From positions 1 through 19,109 of the forward strand of contig WRDG01000011.1 of NCBI GenBank assembly GCA_009783525.1: a DNA stretch of 19,109 bases. Reading direction: 5' to 3'. Of the stretch, positions 1-7,718 are shown piece after piece. Source of the stretch: Defluviitaleaceae bacterium. Lineage in GTDB: Bacteria > Bacillota > Clostridia > Lachnospirales > WQUN01. The first letter of the stretch is position 1; the number at the start of each line of letters is the position of its first letter. A program made the position numbers and the translations under genes. The notes below the pieces were generated by a model that saw nothing but the letters and a program-made list of their open reading frames with translations, had not been told where the DNA came from and did not search any database.

Positions 1-1
1 G

Positions 2-697
2 TTAAAAACAAAAATGCCGGACCTTTGGCGCGGCGGCCGGCTCGGCGCGATATTGGACAGGATAAATTTTTACAACGAGGCGACGCAGGGAAAAATACCG
101 ATAAGCATCAGCGACAACTCGGGGCCGTGGACAATCGCCACGTCCGTTTGGCATTACGAGGATATGCTCGAAGGAATTTATACATGCCCCGAAGCGGTGC
201 ATCATTTATTGGGCTTGGTCACGCAGGCATTATTTGAAGTGGACGAAATTCAAATAGAAGCCGCGCGCAATTCTTGGGGGCTAATCGGCGACACGATGGC
301 GTCGGGCTGGCCGCCGCGCGGAGCCGGCATAGCAGACGACTGCATGGTTACGGTATCAATACCCATGTGGAAAGAATTTTTTTTGCCGTACAACGAAAAA
401 ATTTCCGGCCGTTACGGCGGACTCATTTACCATTGCTGCATGAAGCACGATCGGTTCTTTAAAGCAATGTCCGAAACAAAAGGGTTCATGGGCTTCGACG
501 CGGATCCAAATTACAACAGCCTCGACCTGCTCGAACAAGCGTTGACGGGCAGGGGCGTATGGAACCGGGTTGTAGGCGAATGGGATTTGGCAAAGAGGTT
601 TAAAGGCAAGTTCGGGTTCTTCCTTGGCGCTCACGGAAAAACAAAGGAAGACGCGTCAGAAAATATGAAGAAGATGCTTTGTTCGATACACGGATAA
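2..697 (+). CDS. URO-D superfamily protein, 3' part (uroporphyrinogen decarboxylase-like / corrinoid methyltransferase-like)
   Basis: The frame is open to the left window edge, so the gene starts outside; the first Met at 14 is probably internal. About 230 residues are visible, against roughly 340-400 for full members, so an N-terminal third is likely missing. The stretch DNSGPWTIATSVW, the IYHCCMKHDRFF segment (equivalent to the IHxCG-type strand) and the following GFDADPNYNSLDLLEQAL resemble the URO-D barrel as used by MtaA/CmuA-like methyltransferases and many uncharacterised clostridial homologues. True heme-pathway decarboxylases are less likely, because no heme genes lie nearby. Within the family, members demethylate corrinoid proteins or act on unknown substrates; the substrate here cannot be read from the sequence. 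The gene ends convergently to the DUF188 gene, with an imperfect hairpin between them. Confidence 0.7.
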   Translation, partial: LKTKMPDLWRGGRLGAILDRINFYNEATQGKIPISISDNSGPWTIATSVWHYEDMLEGIYTCPEAVHHLLGLVTQALFEVDEIQIEAARNSWGLIGDTMASGWPPRGAGIADDCMVTVSIPMWKEFFLPYNEKISGRYGGLIYHCCMKHDRFFKAMSETKGFMGFDADPNYNSLDLLEQALTGRGVWNRVVGEWDLAKRFKGKFGFFLGAHGKTKEDASENMKKMLCSIHG

Positions 698-735
698 AAA
701 TTTGAATTGCAAAAGCAACTTCAAAATTTATTTTT
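698..735. terminator. Imperfect hairpin between convergent genes, probable bidirectional terminator
   Basis: An AT-rich inverted repeat runs from AAATTTGAATTGC through an AAAA loop to GCAACTTCAAAATTT, with two single-base bulges. It is followed by a short T tract on the plus strand, and A residues flank the other side. It starts directly after the stop of the URO-D-like gene and lies 24 bases beyond the stop of the DUF188 gene, so it could end transcripts from both sides. The stem is weak (mostly A/T), hence moderate confidence. Confidence 0.45.
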
Positions 736-759
736 ATCCGCGCAAGACATCAAACATAA

Positions 760-1209
760 TCAAGCATCTGCGGCGCCGTTTTTGGCGAGCAAATTTTCGA
801 AAGCTTTTTCAAAGCTTTCGTCGTCTTTCTTTTTTCGTTTCGGCGCACTTTTAATTCGGCCGCCGCTTCGCCTGATGACATTGTTGATGTGTCTTTCGGT
901 GAGGAGGCGGTCGATATTTTCGTCTGTGTAAAGCGAGCCGTATTGATTGATCGCCTTCGCGCCCTTGCTGATGACCATCGCCGCAAGGCCGTAGTCCTGC
1001 GTCATTACAACGTCGTCCTTCGTGAGCTGGGCGATCAACGCGAAATCGACGCTGTCTTTTCCTTCGTCCGCTTTTATTACAATGCTGTAGCCGTCGCAAA
1101 TTTCGTGCGAGTAGTTCGTGAACATAAGCACGGGAATATTTTTCCGTTTTGCGGCGGCAATTATTTTTTGCTTGACGGGACAGGCGTCCGCGTCGACCAA
1201 GATCCGCAT
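760..1209 (-). CDS. YaiI/YqxD family protein (UPF0178, DUF188)
   Basis: A 149-residue protein opening with MRILVDADACPVK, the hallmark N-terminal strand of the DUF188 family, with acidic residues D6 and D8 and C10. The middle part VMTQDYGLAAMVISKGAKAINQYG and the late LLTERHINNVIRRSGGR are also typical, and the length matches the family (about 150). The fold is PIN-like, and the acidic residues suggest a nucleic-acid-related metal site, but no reaction has been firmly assigned to the family. It is the last gene of the minus-strand run and starts 7 bases after the stop of the 89-residue unknown gene. A GAAGG lies rather far upstream, so translation may depend on coupling. Start at ATG 1209. 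Confidence 0.88.
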   Translation of the reverse strand: MRILVDADACPVKQKIIAAAKRKNIPVLMFTNYSHEICDGYSIVIKADEGKDSVDFALIAQLTKDDVVMTQDYGLAAMVISKGAKAINQYGSLYTDENIDRLLTERHINNVIRRSGGRIKSAPKRKKKDDESFEKAFENLLAKNGAADA

Positions 1210-1216
1210 GGGGATG

Positions 1217-1486
1217 TCAACCTTCGCTGCGCAGATAATCTTCGCAATATTTTTTTATATTTTTTTCGACAAACGAAGCCGGCACAAATGCCGGCTTTTT
1301 TGTTACGGTTAAAACTACGCTGTCCGCAAAAACCTCGTACTTGCCCGCGAAGCCGCGGCCCGAAGCCGTGCCGCGCTTCTCGTCTCCGTTAAATTCGAGC
1401 CCGTATTTTTTAACCTCCGCGTTTAAAAACGCGAGGCATCCTTTCAAATCTTTCGGGCGGGCGACGCTTACCGTTATAGGTTCCAT
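1217..1486 (-). CDS. Small protein of unknown function (89 aa)
   Basis: Not firmly recognised. Its ATG shares one base with the TAA stop of the upstream ADP-ribosylglycohydrolase gene (TAATG), and its stop lies 7 bases before the DUF188 start, so it sits inside a tightly packed operon. The protein is soluble, mixed alpha/beta by eye, with a Gly-rich stretch (GTASGRGFAGKYEVF) then a hydrophobic strand and a C-terminal helix (VEKNIKKYCEDYL). The layout, a GxxxGKYEV strand followed by an amphipathic helix near residue 70, loosely recalls the small polyhydroxyalkanoic-acid-system family, but this is a weak impression. Oddly, the coding region carries a perfect terminator-like hairpin on the opposite strand. 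Confidence 0.6.
   Translation of the reverse strand: MEPITVSVARPKDLKGCLAFLNAEVKKYGLEFNGDEKRGTASGRGFAGKYEVFADSVVLTVTKKPAFVPASFVEKNIKKYCEDYLRSEG
1276..1301 (+). terminator. Perfect hairpin plus T-run, antisense inside the 89-aa gene
   Basis: AAGCCGGCA, loop CAAA, then TGCCGGCTT running straight into more T residues: a 9-bp perfect stem followed by a U-tract on the plus strand. It is therefore oriented as an intrinsic terminator for rightward transcription, although the gene here runs leftward. On the minus strand the A-run precedes the stem, so it should not stop the operon mRNA. It could block antisense transcription coming from the URO-D side. Whether it acts is not shown. Confidence 0.5.
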
Positions 1487-2784
1487 TAAAAATTTTTTTC
1501 GGCCAGAGCGGCGAAGCGGCGCAGCACGTCGTCGATTGTAAACTCGTCGTTATGGTTCAAATAAGAAAAAACGGTGTTGTCAAAATCCTTGTACCAGTGC
1601 GGCGATAATCCCGCCATGCCGGCTGCGGCTCCGGCGAGGCTGCCCGCGGTCGCTCCGGTGCAGTCGTTGTCCATACCCATTGCAACCGTTTCGGAAATGG
1701 CTCGGCCCGTGTCGCCGCCGCCAATCGAAACGCCAAATATTGTCAAGCAGGCGTTGTTGTTGGTATGCACCGGATGCATCCCCGCAAAACGCTCGTCAAC
1801 CGCGGCGCGGCCGTCCTTGTAATCGCGGACGGTCGGGCATACAGACAGCGCCCATTCGATGTCTTTATACAGCGAACATTCAGCGGGAATTTCCGTCATG
1901 CCTATCCGGACCGCTTCTATCGCGTCGCCTGTCGCAAAAGCCGCGGCGATTGCAGCCGCAAAAAACATCGAGCCGTAAATGCCGTTACGCCTGTGGCTTA
2001 CATACGATTCGTTGTAAGCCATTGCCGCCGCTTTTTCCGGCAGGCCGGGCGCGAGATAACCGAACGGGTCGCAGCGGATGTCCGCGCCTATCCATTGGCA
2101 GAACGGGTTGCCTATATCGGCGGAGTCTTTTACCGAAACACCGCTCTTTAAATTTTTTAAGGCGATGTCTTCGCCGGTGCAGGCATACGGTAAATATTTG
2201 ACCCAAGCATTGGCTGCGTCTTCGCGTGTAAAACCGAGCCCGCAGTCTTCGGCTATAAGGAGGCCGAGCAATGTATATGTTATGTCGTCGTCGACCGGTA
2301 CGCCTTTGATGCCGCCGAGCGTGTAGTCGCTGCACGCGCTTTTGCCGTAACGGAGATGGTAAGGCCACGGCGTGTGCGTCCAATAATTTTTCGGCGGGAA
2401 TGCAAGGCCGTAGTGCGCGGCGTATTTTTCCATTTCGGAAACATCCCACAGCTCGACGATCGCACCCAGCGTGCAGCCCGCCATCCTGCCTAAAAACGCG
2501 CCCGCCAGCCGGTCTGCGTAAACGTCCGCGTCGAATTTTTTCCATATGCGCCTCGGCCCGTCCGGGCGCAATTTTTTTATCGCTTCGAGGCAATCCGGTT
2601 CTTTGGCACGCAAAATTTCGTCGACGGGCGCGGCAAGAATTTTTTCGAGCGTGTCGTCAACGGCTTTTTCCAAATCGAGGAGGGGCGTTTCGAGCCCCTT
2701 CGCCCCGTATTCGTGCCGCAGCGAAACATAATCGTACAATCTGTTTATTTTTTCGTGCAGGTTAGGCAATTTCGGGTAAGGCAT
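1486..2784 (-). CDS. ADP-ribosylglycohydrolase family protein
   Basis: A 432-residue protein. The family core begins near residue 91 with DRLAGAFLGRMAGCTLGA. It continues with the metal-binding VDDDITYT (D165-D167) and ends with MGMDNDCTGATAGSLAGA (D372, D374), the second acidic cluster that with the first binds two Mg ions in DraG/ARH enzymes. Family members remove ADP-ribose from proteins or small molecules; some act on other glycosidic bonds, so the substrate is open. The first 90 residues are a charged, helical extension not needed for the usual core. The ATG at 2784 has AGGAG eight bases upstream. The gene follows the SLH gene by 52 bases and is coupled to the next small gene by TAATG. 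No signal peptide, so it should be cytoplasmic. Confidence 0.88.
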   Translation of the reverse strand: MPYPKLPNLHEKINRLYDYVSLRHEYGAKGLETPLLDLEKAVDDTLEKILAAPVDEILRAKEPDCLEAIKKLRPDGPRRIWKKFDADVYADRLAGAFLGRMAGCTLGAIVELWDVSEMEKYAAHYGLAFPPKNYWTHTPWPYHLRYGKSACSDYTLGGIKGVPVDDDITYTLLGLLIAEDCGLGFTREDAANAWVKYLPYACTGEDIALKNLKSGVSVKDSADIGNPFCQWIGADIRCDPFGYLAPGLPEKAAAMAYNESYVSHRRNGIYGSMFFAAAIAAAFATGDAIEAVRIGMTEIPAECSLYKDIEWALSVCPTVRDYKDGRAAVDERFAGMHPVHTNNNACLTIFGVSIGGGDTGRAISETVAMGMDNDCTGATAGSLAGAAAGMAGLSPHWYKDFDNTVFSYLNHNDEFTIDDVLRRFAALAEKNF

Positions 2785-2836
2785 CCGGTCAGCTCCTTTT
2801 TATTTGGCGTCGCGCATAAATTTATGCCCGCGTTTT

Positions 2837-4351
2837 TTATCTTCTTATGCCGTCCGCGTCGACGTAATAGCCGTCGACCATCGCGTCGGTGGCAAGAATT
2901 CCGCTTTCGTTAAAAAAATACCAGTCGTCGTATAAAAACTTCCATCCCGTATGTGCGCGGCCGAACACATCCAAAGACATCCAGCGGTCGTTTTCAACTG
3001 CGGTCCAACCTCGGGACGGGTTCGCGTCGAGAACTTTTTGGTTGAACAAAAACAAAATGTTTGCCGCTTCGGATTTGCTCACGCCGCCGAGCGGGTTAAA
3101 GATGCCGTTGCCGCGCACCGAAAAAACTTCGGCGCGGTATAAGGCCTGCGCGGCTTCGGACGCCCACGGGCTCACGGAACCGCGGTCTGTAAATTGAACG
3201 GGCGCGGCGGCTTCGGGCAATATCAAGTTTACGGCCTTGGTCAAGTTATAAAGCATCACGGCGGATTGTTCCCGTGTGATAACCGCGTTAGGGTTGAAAT
3301 GCCCCCCGCCGGTTCCGCTTATGATTTTATTATCCACCGCCCATTCTATATAGGGCATGGCCGGATCGGCCGCTGTAACGTCCGAAAAACGGCTCGACAG
3401 ATAATTTGCCGGCTCGGCGCCTGCAAGCAGGCATATGGCCTTTAAAAATTCTGCGCGTGTCACGCCTTTGTCGGGCGCGAACAATGTCTCGGACTCGGGC
3501 GAAAGCAAACGGTTGCGTACCGAAAATCTGATCTGCTCGCGCGCCCAGTGGCTTTCGGTGTCGGTAAACTCGGGAACCGGCGAATGATAGCCGACGCCGT
3601 AGATTCCGTTTCCGGTGCCGCTCCACAACATCCAGCCGTTTTCGAAAACGGCGCTGCGGAAACGGCTCAACTTGCCGTCGGCCACTTTGTATACGCATAA
3701 ATGCTCCACCAGTTCGTTTCCGTCCGGTATGTACGTTACGCTTCGGATGATAGCGCCGCCGCCGTAGTCTTCTATTTGCGTGCCGTCGCTTGACGCAGCT
3801 AAAAAATCGAACAGCCTGCGGTTTCCTATCGCCGCGGTCGCCTGCGCCGAAACTTTTTTTACCGGGGCGCTCGTAAACGTAATGTCGCCGCCGCGCGAGG
3901 CGATCGATTTTATTGCGGCGCGGTCGAGCATAAAACAGCAAATCGGGTTGTAGACGATAAGCCCTGCGCCCGAAGCGTCGAGCAGTAGCGCCGCGCCTTC
4001 TTCGAGCGTGACTGAAAGTTTTTGAAAGGTCTCCGAATTTTCAAACGGCATAGCGTTGGCTTCTATCACAATCCCGCTCGCGTTGCCTGTGCGCTGGGCT
4101 TCGGATAGGGCTTCATCGACCGCTTCGCGCACCGCCGCGGTAACAATGCGGAAAGTGTACACGCCGCTGATTATTGCGGCGGCGATTTTAATTTCAACTT
4201 TGACCGGCAGCTGCGGTTTGGCGGAAAGCGGAACCGTTTCGTCGGACATGATTTCGTCGGCGCGGATTGTTCTGCCGTTAAAAACGGTGCCGCAGCATAA
4301 CATTACGGCGGAAATGAAAAACGCCGCAAAAATTTTAACAATTTTTTTCAT
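2837..4351 (-). CDS. Secreted surface protein with three SLH domains and a choline/glucan-binding-like tail
   Basis: A 504-residue protein. Residues 1-32 form a signal peptide (KK, hydrophobic core FAAFFISAVMLCC, then polar). Residues 33-260 are of unknown type and may form the functional part. Three SLH domains follow: about 262-310 (FTDTESHWA, VTRAEFLKAICLLAG), 322-370 (FSDVTAADPAMPYIEWAVD, ITREQSAVMLYNL) and 386-436 (FTDRGSVSPWASEAAQALY). Residues 448-504 look like cell-wall-binding repeats (GWKFLYDDWYFFNESG, DGYYVDADG). SLH domains anchor proteins to pyruvylated secondary cell-wall polymers, and the Trp/Tyr-rich tail adds a second possible wall contact. The ATG at 4351 has GGAGG five bases upstream. 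The alpha-mannosidase gene lies only 44 bases upstream on the same strand, so the two may share a transcript. Confidence 0.88.
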   Translation of the reverse strand: MKKIVKIFAAFFISAVMLCCGTVFNGRTIRADEIMSDETVPLSAKPQLPVKVEIKIAAAIISGVYTFRIVTAAVREAVDEALSEAQRTGNASGIVIEANAMPFENSETFQKLSVTLEEGAALLLDASGAGLIVYNPICCFMLDRAAIKSIASRGGDITFTSAPVKKVSAQATAAIGNRRLFDFLAASSDGTQIEDYGGGAIIRSVTYIPDGNELVEHLCVYKVADGKLSRFRSAVFENGWMLWSGTGNGIYGVGYHSPVPEFTDTESHWAREQIRFSVRNRLLSPESETLFAPDKGVTRAEFLKAICLLAGAEPANYLSSRFSDVTAADPAMPYIEWAVDNKIISGTGGGHFNPNAVITREQSAVMLYNLTKAVNLILPEAAAPVQFTDRGSVSPWASEAAQALYRAEVFSVRGNGIFNPLGGVSKSEAANILFLFNQKVLDANPSRGWTAVENDRWMSLDVFGRAHTGWKFLYDDWYFFNESGILATDAMVDGYYVDADGIRR

Positions 4352-4395
4352 ATCCGCCTCCGTTTCTTTAATTTAACTTTTTAACGAGGCTGCAC

Positions 4396-7300
4396 TTAAA
4401 CCAATTTGAAGGTTTTTATTTCGTACGGCTTGATAACGAAATTTAACGACCCGTCAACAAAATCTGCTTCCGATAAATTATTTTCGAGCATGTCACATTC
4501 GTACGCCCGAGTTGCCGGCAATGATATTTTTACCGAGGCGTTCGTGCGTCCGCCGTGCGCTTCGTACAGGCGGATAATAAAACCGCTGCCGTCGTCGGCT
4601 TTTTTAAGCACTTCCATGTTGACGTTTAGTGCCGAGCTTTCTGCGAGCGAAACGACAGGCGCGCCGTCACCGTTTGCGCCGCCCGCAAAAACAGCGGCAA
4701 GCGGCCGGTTCAGGTCGTATGCCTCACGCACCGTGCCGCCTTCGCGCCAGCCGCCGGCATGAGGGTATATCGAATACGTAAATTCGTGCCGGCCCCGGTC
4801 CGCGCCTACGCACGGTGATGTAGCGGAACGCAGAAGCGTGAGCCTCAGAGTGTCTCCGTGGATGTCGTGGCCGTATTTGCAATCGTTAAGCAGCGACAGG
4901 CCGCCGTTGCATTCCGAAAGATCCGCCCATTTTTGCGCGCAGGTTTCAAATTTTGCATGCTCCCAAGATGTGTTGAAGTGTGTCGGGCGCTCTATCGCGC
5001 CGTACTGTATTTCGAACGTCGCCTTGTCCGCGAGAAGATCCGCCGGAAACGCGGCTTTAAGCATTATGTGCTCGTTGCGCCAGTCGGCTTCGGTGCAGAA
5101 GTCTATGCGCGCGCTGTCCGCGTAAAAGCAGACATTCTGCCGTATTTCCGAAGCGAGGTATTTGTAGACATGCAGCAAAACTGCGCGGACGGGACCCTTT
5201 TCAATTATTTCGCGGCTGATCATATCGTCCGCCTCGTAGCGCTTTTCGACGTAGTACGGCGCGATGTCCCACGCGTCGTGCGCGCCGGGGCGGTCCTCGT
5301 ATGTTTCGAGCGCGTTCATCGGACAGCCGGGTTTGGCGAGCTCCCGCCGTTCGCGCTTGTCGTACAGCGAAACGATGCGTCCCTTTTCGTCGAAGGCGGC
5401 GCTTATTTTTTCGTTGGCAAAATGATTTACGTCCGCCTCGACGTCGCTGAACGTCTTTGTGCTTTTGCCGAATGTCATTACCTTGCAACCCATGCCGGGG
5501 ACATTTTTTACGTAGAAAATTATTTTGCCGTCCCATGTGGTTTGCAACGGATATTCTTCGCCGCTTTCGTCAAACAGGCTGACGCCTTCGGTAAAACCGT
5601 CCGGCTTGATTGCGGCGCAGTAACCCGAGCGCTCGTGCCCGAGAGTGTTTATCACAACCAAGGAGTCGCCGCTCCGCTTCGCCGCAAAAGCTAAAATATT
5701 TTCGCATTGTGAGGTTTTTAATTGCGCGTCGGAAAAAATTTCGGCGTACATCGCGTCCGTATCATCGTAAACCTCTTTGATGGACGAACCCGGCAGCACG
5801 TCGTGGAACTGGTTGAGCAGAACTGTCTTCCAATGCTTATCTAACGTGCGGGAAGGATATTTGTATGCACCGTCCGCAAGGGAAGCCATGACGCCGAGCG
5901 CTTCGAGGTTGAGCAGCGCGTTTTCGGATTTGCGGTTGTTCCTTTTATTTTTTGCGATGGTCGTGTATGTGCCGCGGTGAAACTCCAAATATAATTCGCC
6001 GGACCATTCCGGCAGCCGCGGGTCGTCTCCCGCCGTCTCTTCCAAATGTTTAAAATATTCAAGCGTTTTTGCGGGCTTCGTCACCGGGCAGCCGGGTATG
6101 CCGCGCGACATGCGCCGCATCTGCTCGATCATGTCCGCGGTCGTGCCGCCGCCGCCGTCGCCGTGACCGTACGCGACCATGTAGTCGCGGCTCACGTCTT
6201 TTTGCTGGTAGCGTTCCCATCCGCCCATTATTTCGCGCGGGGTCATCTGCCCGTTGTACGACGTGAAAAAATATTGCCATCCCTCAAAACGGTTGGGCCC
6301 GACGTAATCGCGGTTAGGAATGAAATGCGTGAGCATCCGCGTGCCGTCGACGCCCTTCCAATAAAACGAGTCCGCGGGGAATTGGTTGACCTCGTTCCAA
6401 TTTATTTTGGTGGTCATAAAATAATCCACTCCGCATTTTTTGCATATTTGCGGCAGCGCCGCCGAATAGCCGAACACGTCGGGCAGCCAAAGGAGCTTCG
6501 CGTCCGCTCCGAATTCGTCCATAAAAAAACGCTTGCCGTGGACGAACTGCCGTATCAGCGCTTCGCCCGACGGCACGTTGCAGTCGGCCTCGACCCACAT
6601 GCCGCCTTCGGGATCCCATCTGCCTTCTTTTATTTTTTCTTTGATCCGCTCGTAGACCGCGGGGCGGCGTTCTTTTACGTATTGATAAAGCTGCGGCTGG
6701 CTCGACATGAAAACGTATTCGGGGTATTCGTCCATAAGCGCGAGCGCCGTTGAGAAGCTGCGCTCCGCTTTGCGCATCGTGTGCCTGTAGCGCCAAAGCC
6801 ACGCGACGTCTATGTGCGTGTGGCCCACGCACCAAGCCGTAGGCTTATTTGAATTTGCGGAGCAAACCGCGCCGTAAAAATTTTCTTCCAAGTAGCGCGA
6901 GCAAATTTTTACGCTCTCGTAAAATTTTTCGCTCCCCGTTTCCCTAAGGTCGAGAATGTCGGCGGCGCACCTCAAATGCTTTTGGATCACAAGCGCTTCC
7001 TCGCTGCCGCCTATGAGGACGGCGACGTCGTAAGGAACTTTAAAGTCGTAATATAGTTTTTGCATTTGTGAGTCTGTTGTATAAAACGACGCGAAAAAAA
7101 ACGCGGGGCCGTTGTCGTCGCCGCTGACCGCGCGCGCCTGGTGCCATTCCGGCACCGCGCCGGACCACGCGTCAAAATCTATGATGTACGTATTTCCGGC
7201 GGCAGCGTTTTTCGCAATTAAAAACGACGTGTGCGCGGTGTCCAAACCCTGCGCTTCAACGCCGTCGATAAATGCTAAAAATTGCGGATTGACCGCGTTC

Positions 7301-7605
7301 CATTTGCCCTCGCGGCCGGTGCGGACCTCCATCCATACATCGCGGCCGGCAAATTCGTCGGGCACCGTAAAACAGGCGCGGAACCACGCGTCGGTGTCGT
7401 AGCCGCCCCACCGTTCGTCCGCGGCAAACCGCCTCAGCCCGTCCGCAAACGGCGCGGAGGTTTTTTTTGCCCAATCGGTGCCGGCAAAATCCGGCAGCCG
7501 ATCCGCGTACCAAACTTCGGCCGGCAAATTTACCGCTCTTACATGCGATGCGATCGCTTCCAATGTTTTTTGGAGTTTTTGCATGTCTTGAAATTGTTTT
7601 GCCAC
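4396..7605 (-). CDS. Alpha-mannosidase, glycoside hydrolase family 38
   Basis: A 1069-residue protein, the usual size for long, cytosolic-type GH38 enzymes (MAN2C1/Ams1-like). An N-terminal beta domain (about 1-250) precedes the catalytic barrel. The barrel starts with VGHTHIDVAWLWRYRHT, where H262, H264 and D266 fit the Zn site, and has LWLPDVFGYSAALPQ with D376 as the expected nucleophile. The helical domain carries LLNQFHDVLPGSS (H601, another Zn-site position). C-terminal beta-sandwich domains follow. The enzyme releases alpha-linked mannose with retention. No signal peptide is present, so it should act on imported oligosaccharides in the cytoplasm. The start is GTG at 7605 with AGGAG seven bases upstream. 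It lies 113 bases after glmM and 44 before the SLH gene. Linkage specificity cannot be read. Confidence 0.93.
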   Translation of the reverse strand: MAKQFQDMQKLQKTLEAIASHVRAVNLPAEVWYADRLPDFAGTDWAKKTSAPFADGLRRFAADERWGGYDTDAWFRACFTVPDEFAGRDVWMEVRTGREGKWNAVNPQFLAFIDGVEAQGLDTAHTSFLIAKNAAAGNTYIIDFDAWSGAVPEWHQARAVSGDDNGPAFFFASFYTTDSQMQKLYYDFKVPYDVAVLIGGSEEALVIQKHLRCAADILDLRETGSEKFYESVKICSRYLEENFYGAVCSANSNKPTAWCVGHTHIDVAWLWRYRHTMRKAERSFSTALALMDEYPEYVFMSSQPQLYQYVKERRPAVYERIKEKIKEGRWDPEGGMWVEADCNVPSGEALIRQFVHGKRFFMDEFGADAKLLWLPDVFGYSAALPQICKKCGVDYFMTTKINWNEVNQFPADSFYWKGVDGTRMLTHFIPNRDYVGPNRFEGWQYFFTSYNGQMTPREIMGGWERYQQKDVSRDYMVAYGHGDGGGGTTADMIEQMRRMSRGIPGCPVTKPAKTLEYFKHLEETAGDDPRLPEWSGELYLEFHRGTYTTIAKNKRNNRKSENALLNLEALGVMASLADGAYKYPSRTLDKHWKTVLLNQFHDVLPGSSIKEVYDDTDAMYAEIFSDAQLKTSQCENILAFAAKRSGDSLVVINTLGHERSGYCAAIKPDGFTEGVSLFDESGEEYPLQTTWDGKIIFYVKNVPGMGCKVMTFGKSTKTFSDVEADVNHFANEKISAAFDEKGRIVSLYDKRERRELAKPGCPMNALETYEDRPGAHDAWDIAPYYVEKRYEADDMISREIIEKGPVRAVLLHVYKYLASEIRQNVCFYADSARIDFCTEADWRNEHIMLKAAFPADLLADKATFEIQYGAIERPTHFNTSWEHAKFETCAQKWADLSECNGGLSLLNDCKYGHDIHGDTLRLTLLRSATSPCVGADRGRHEFTYSIYPHAGGWREGGTVREAYDLNRPLAAVFAGGANGDGAPVVSLAESSALNVNMEVLKKADDGSGFIIRLYEAHGGRTNASVKISLPATRAYECDMLENNLSEADFVDGSLNFVIKPYEIKTFKLV

Positions 7606-7718
7606 TGTGCCGCTCCTTTTGCCGCCGTTTATTTTTAAGGAACTTATAAAAACTCTTTTTCGTCCGGTTTTTATTACTTTGCCGGTTCATCCGAAAAAAA
7701 AAATTGCCTCAGTCGGGT

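Noticed and set aside
2811..2832. GCATAAATTTATGC palindrome between the SLH and ADP-ribosylglycohydrolase genes as a terminator
   Set aside because: On the minus strand, where the genes run, no U-tract follows. The T-run is on the plus strand, which has no gene here. The operon is likely to read through.
4858..5694. Long open frame on the plus strand inside the alpha-mannosidase gene (278 codons)
   Set aside because: Fully antisense to a well-supported GH38 gene, rich in Arg/Val/Phe with no recognisable motif. It is the kind of shadow frame expected in GC-leaning genes.
7606..7718. Terminator or promoter between glmM and the alpha-mannosidase
   Set aside because: Only a 4-bp CCGG/CCGG pair and scattered A/T runs are present; on the minus strand the T-run precedes rather than follows the stem, and no -35 box is convincing.
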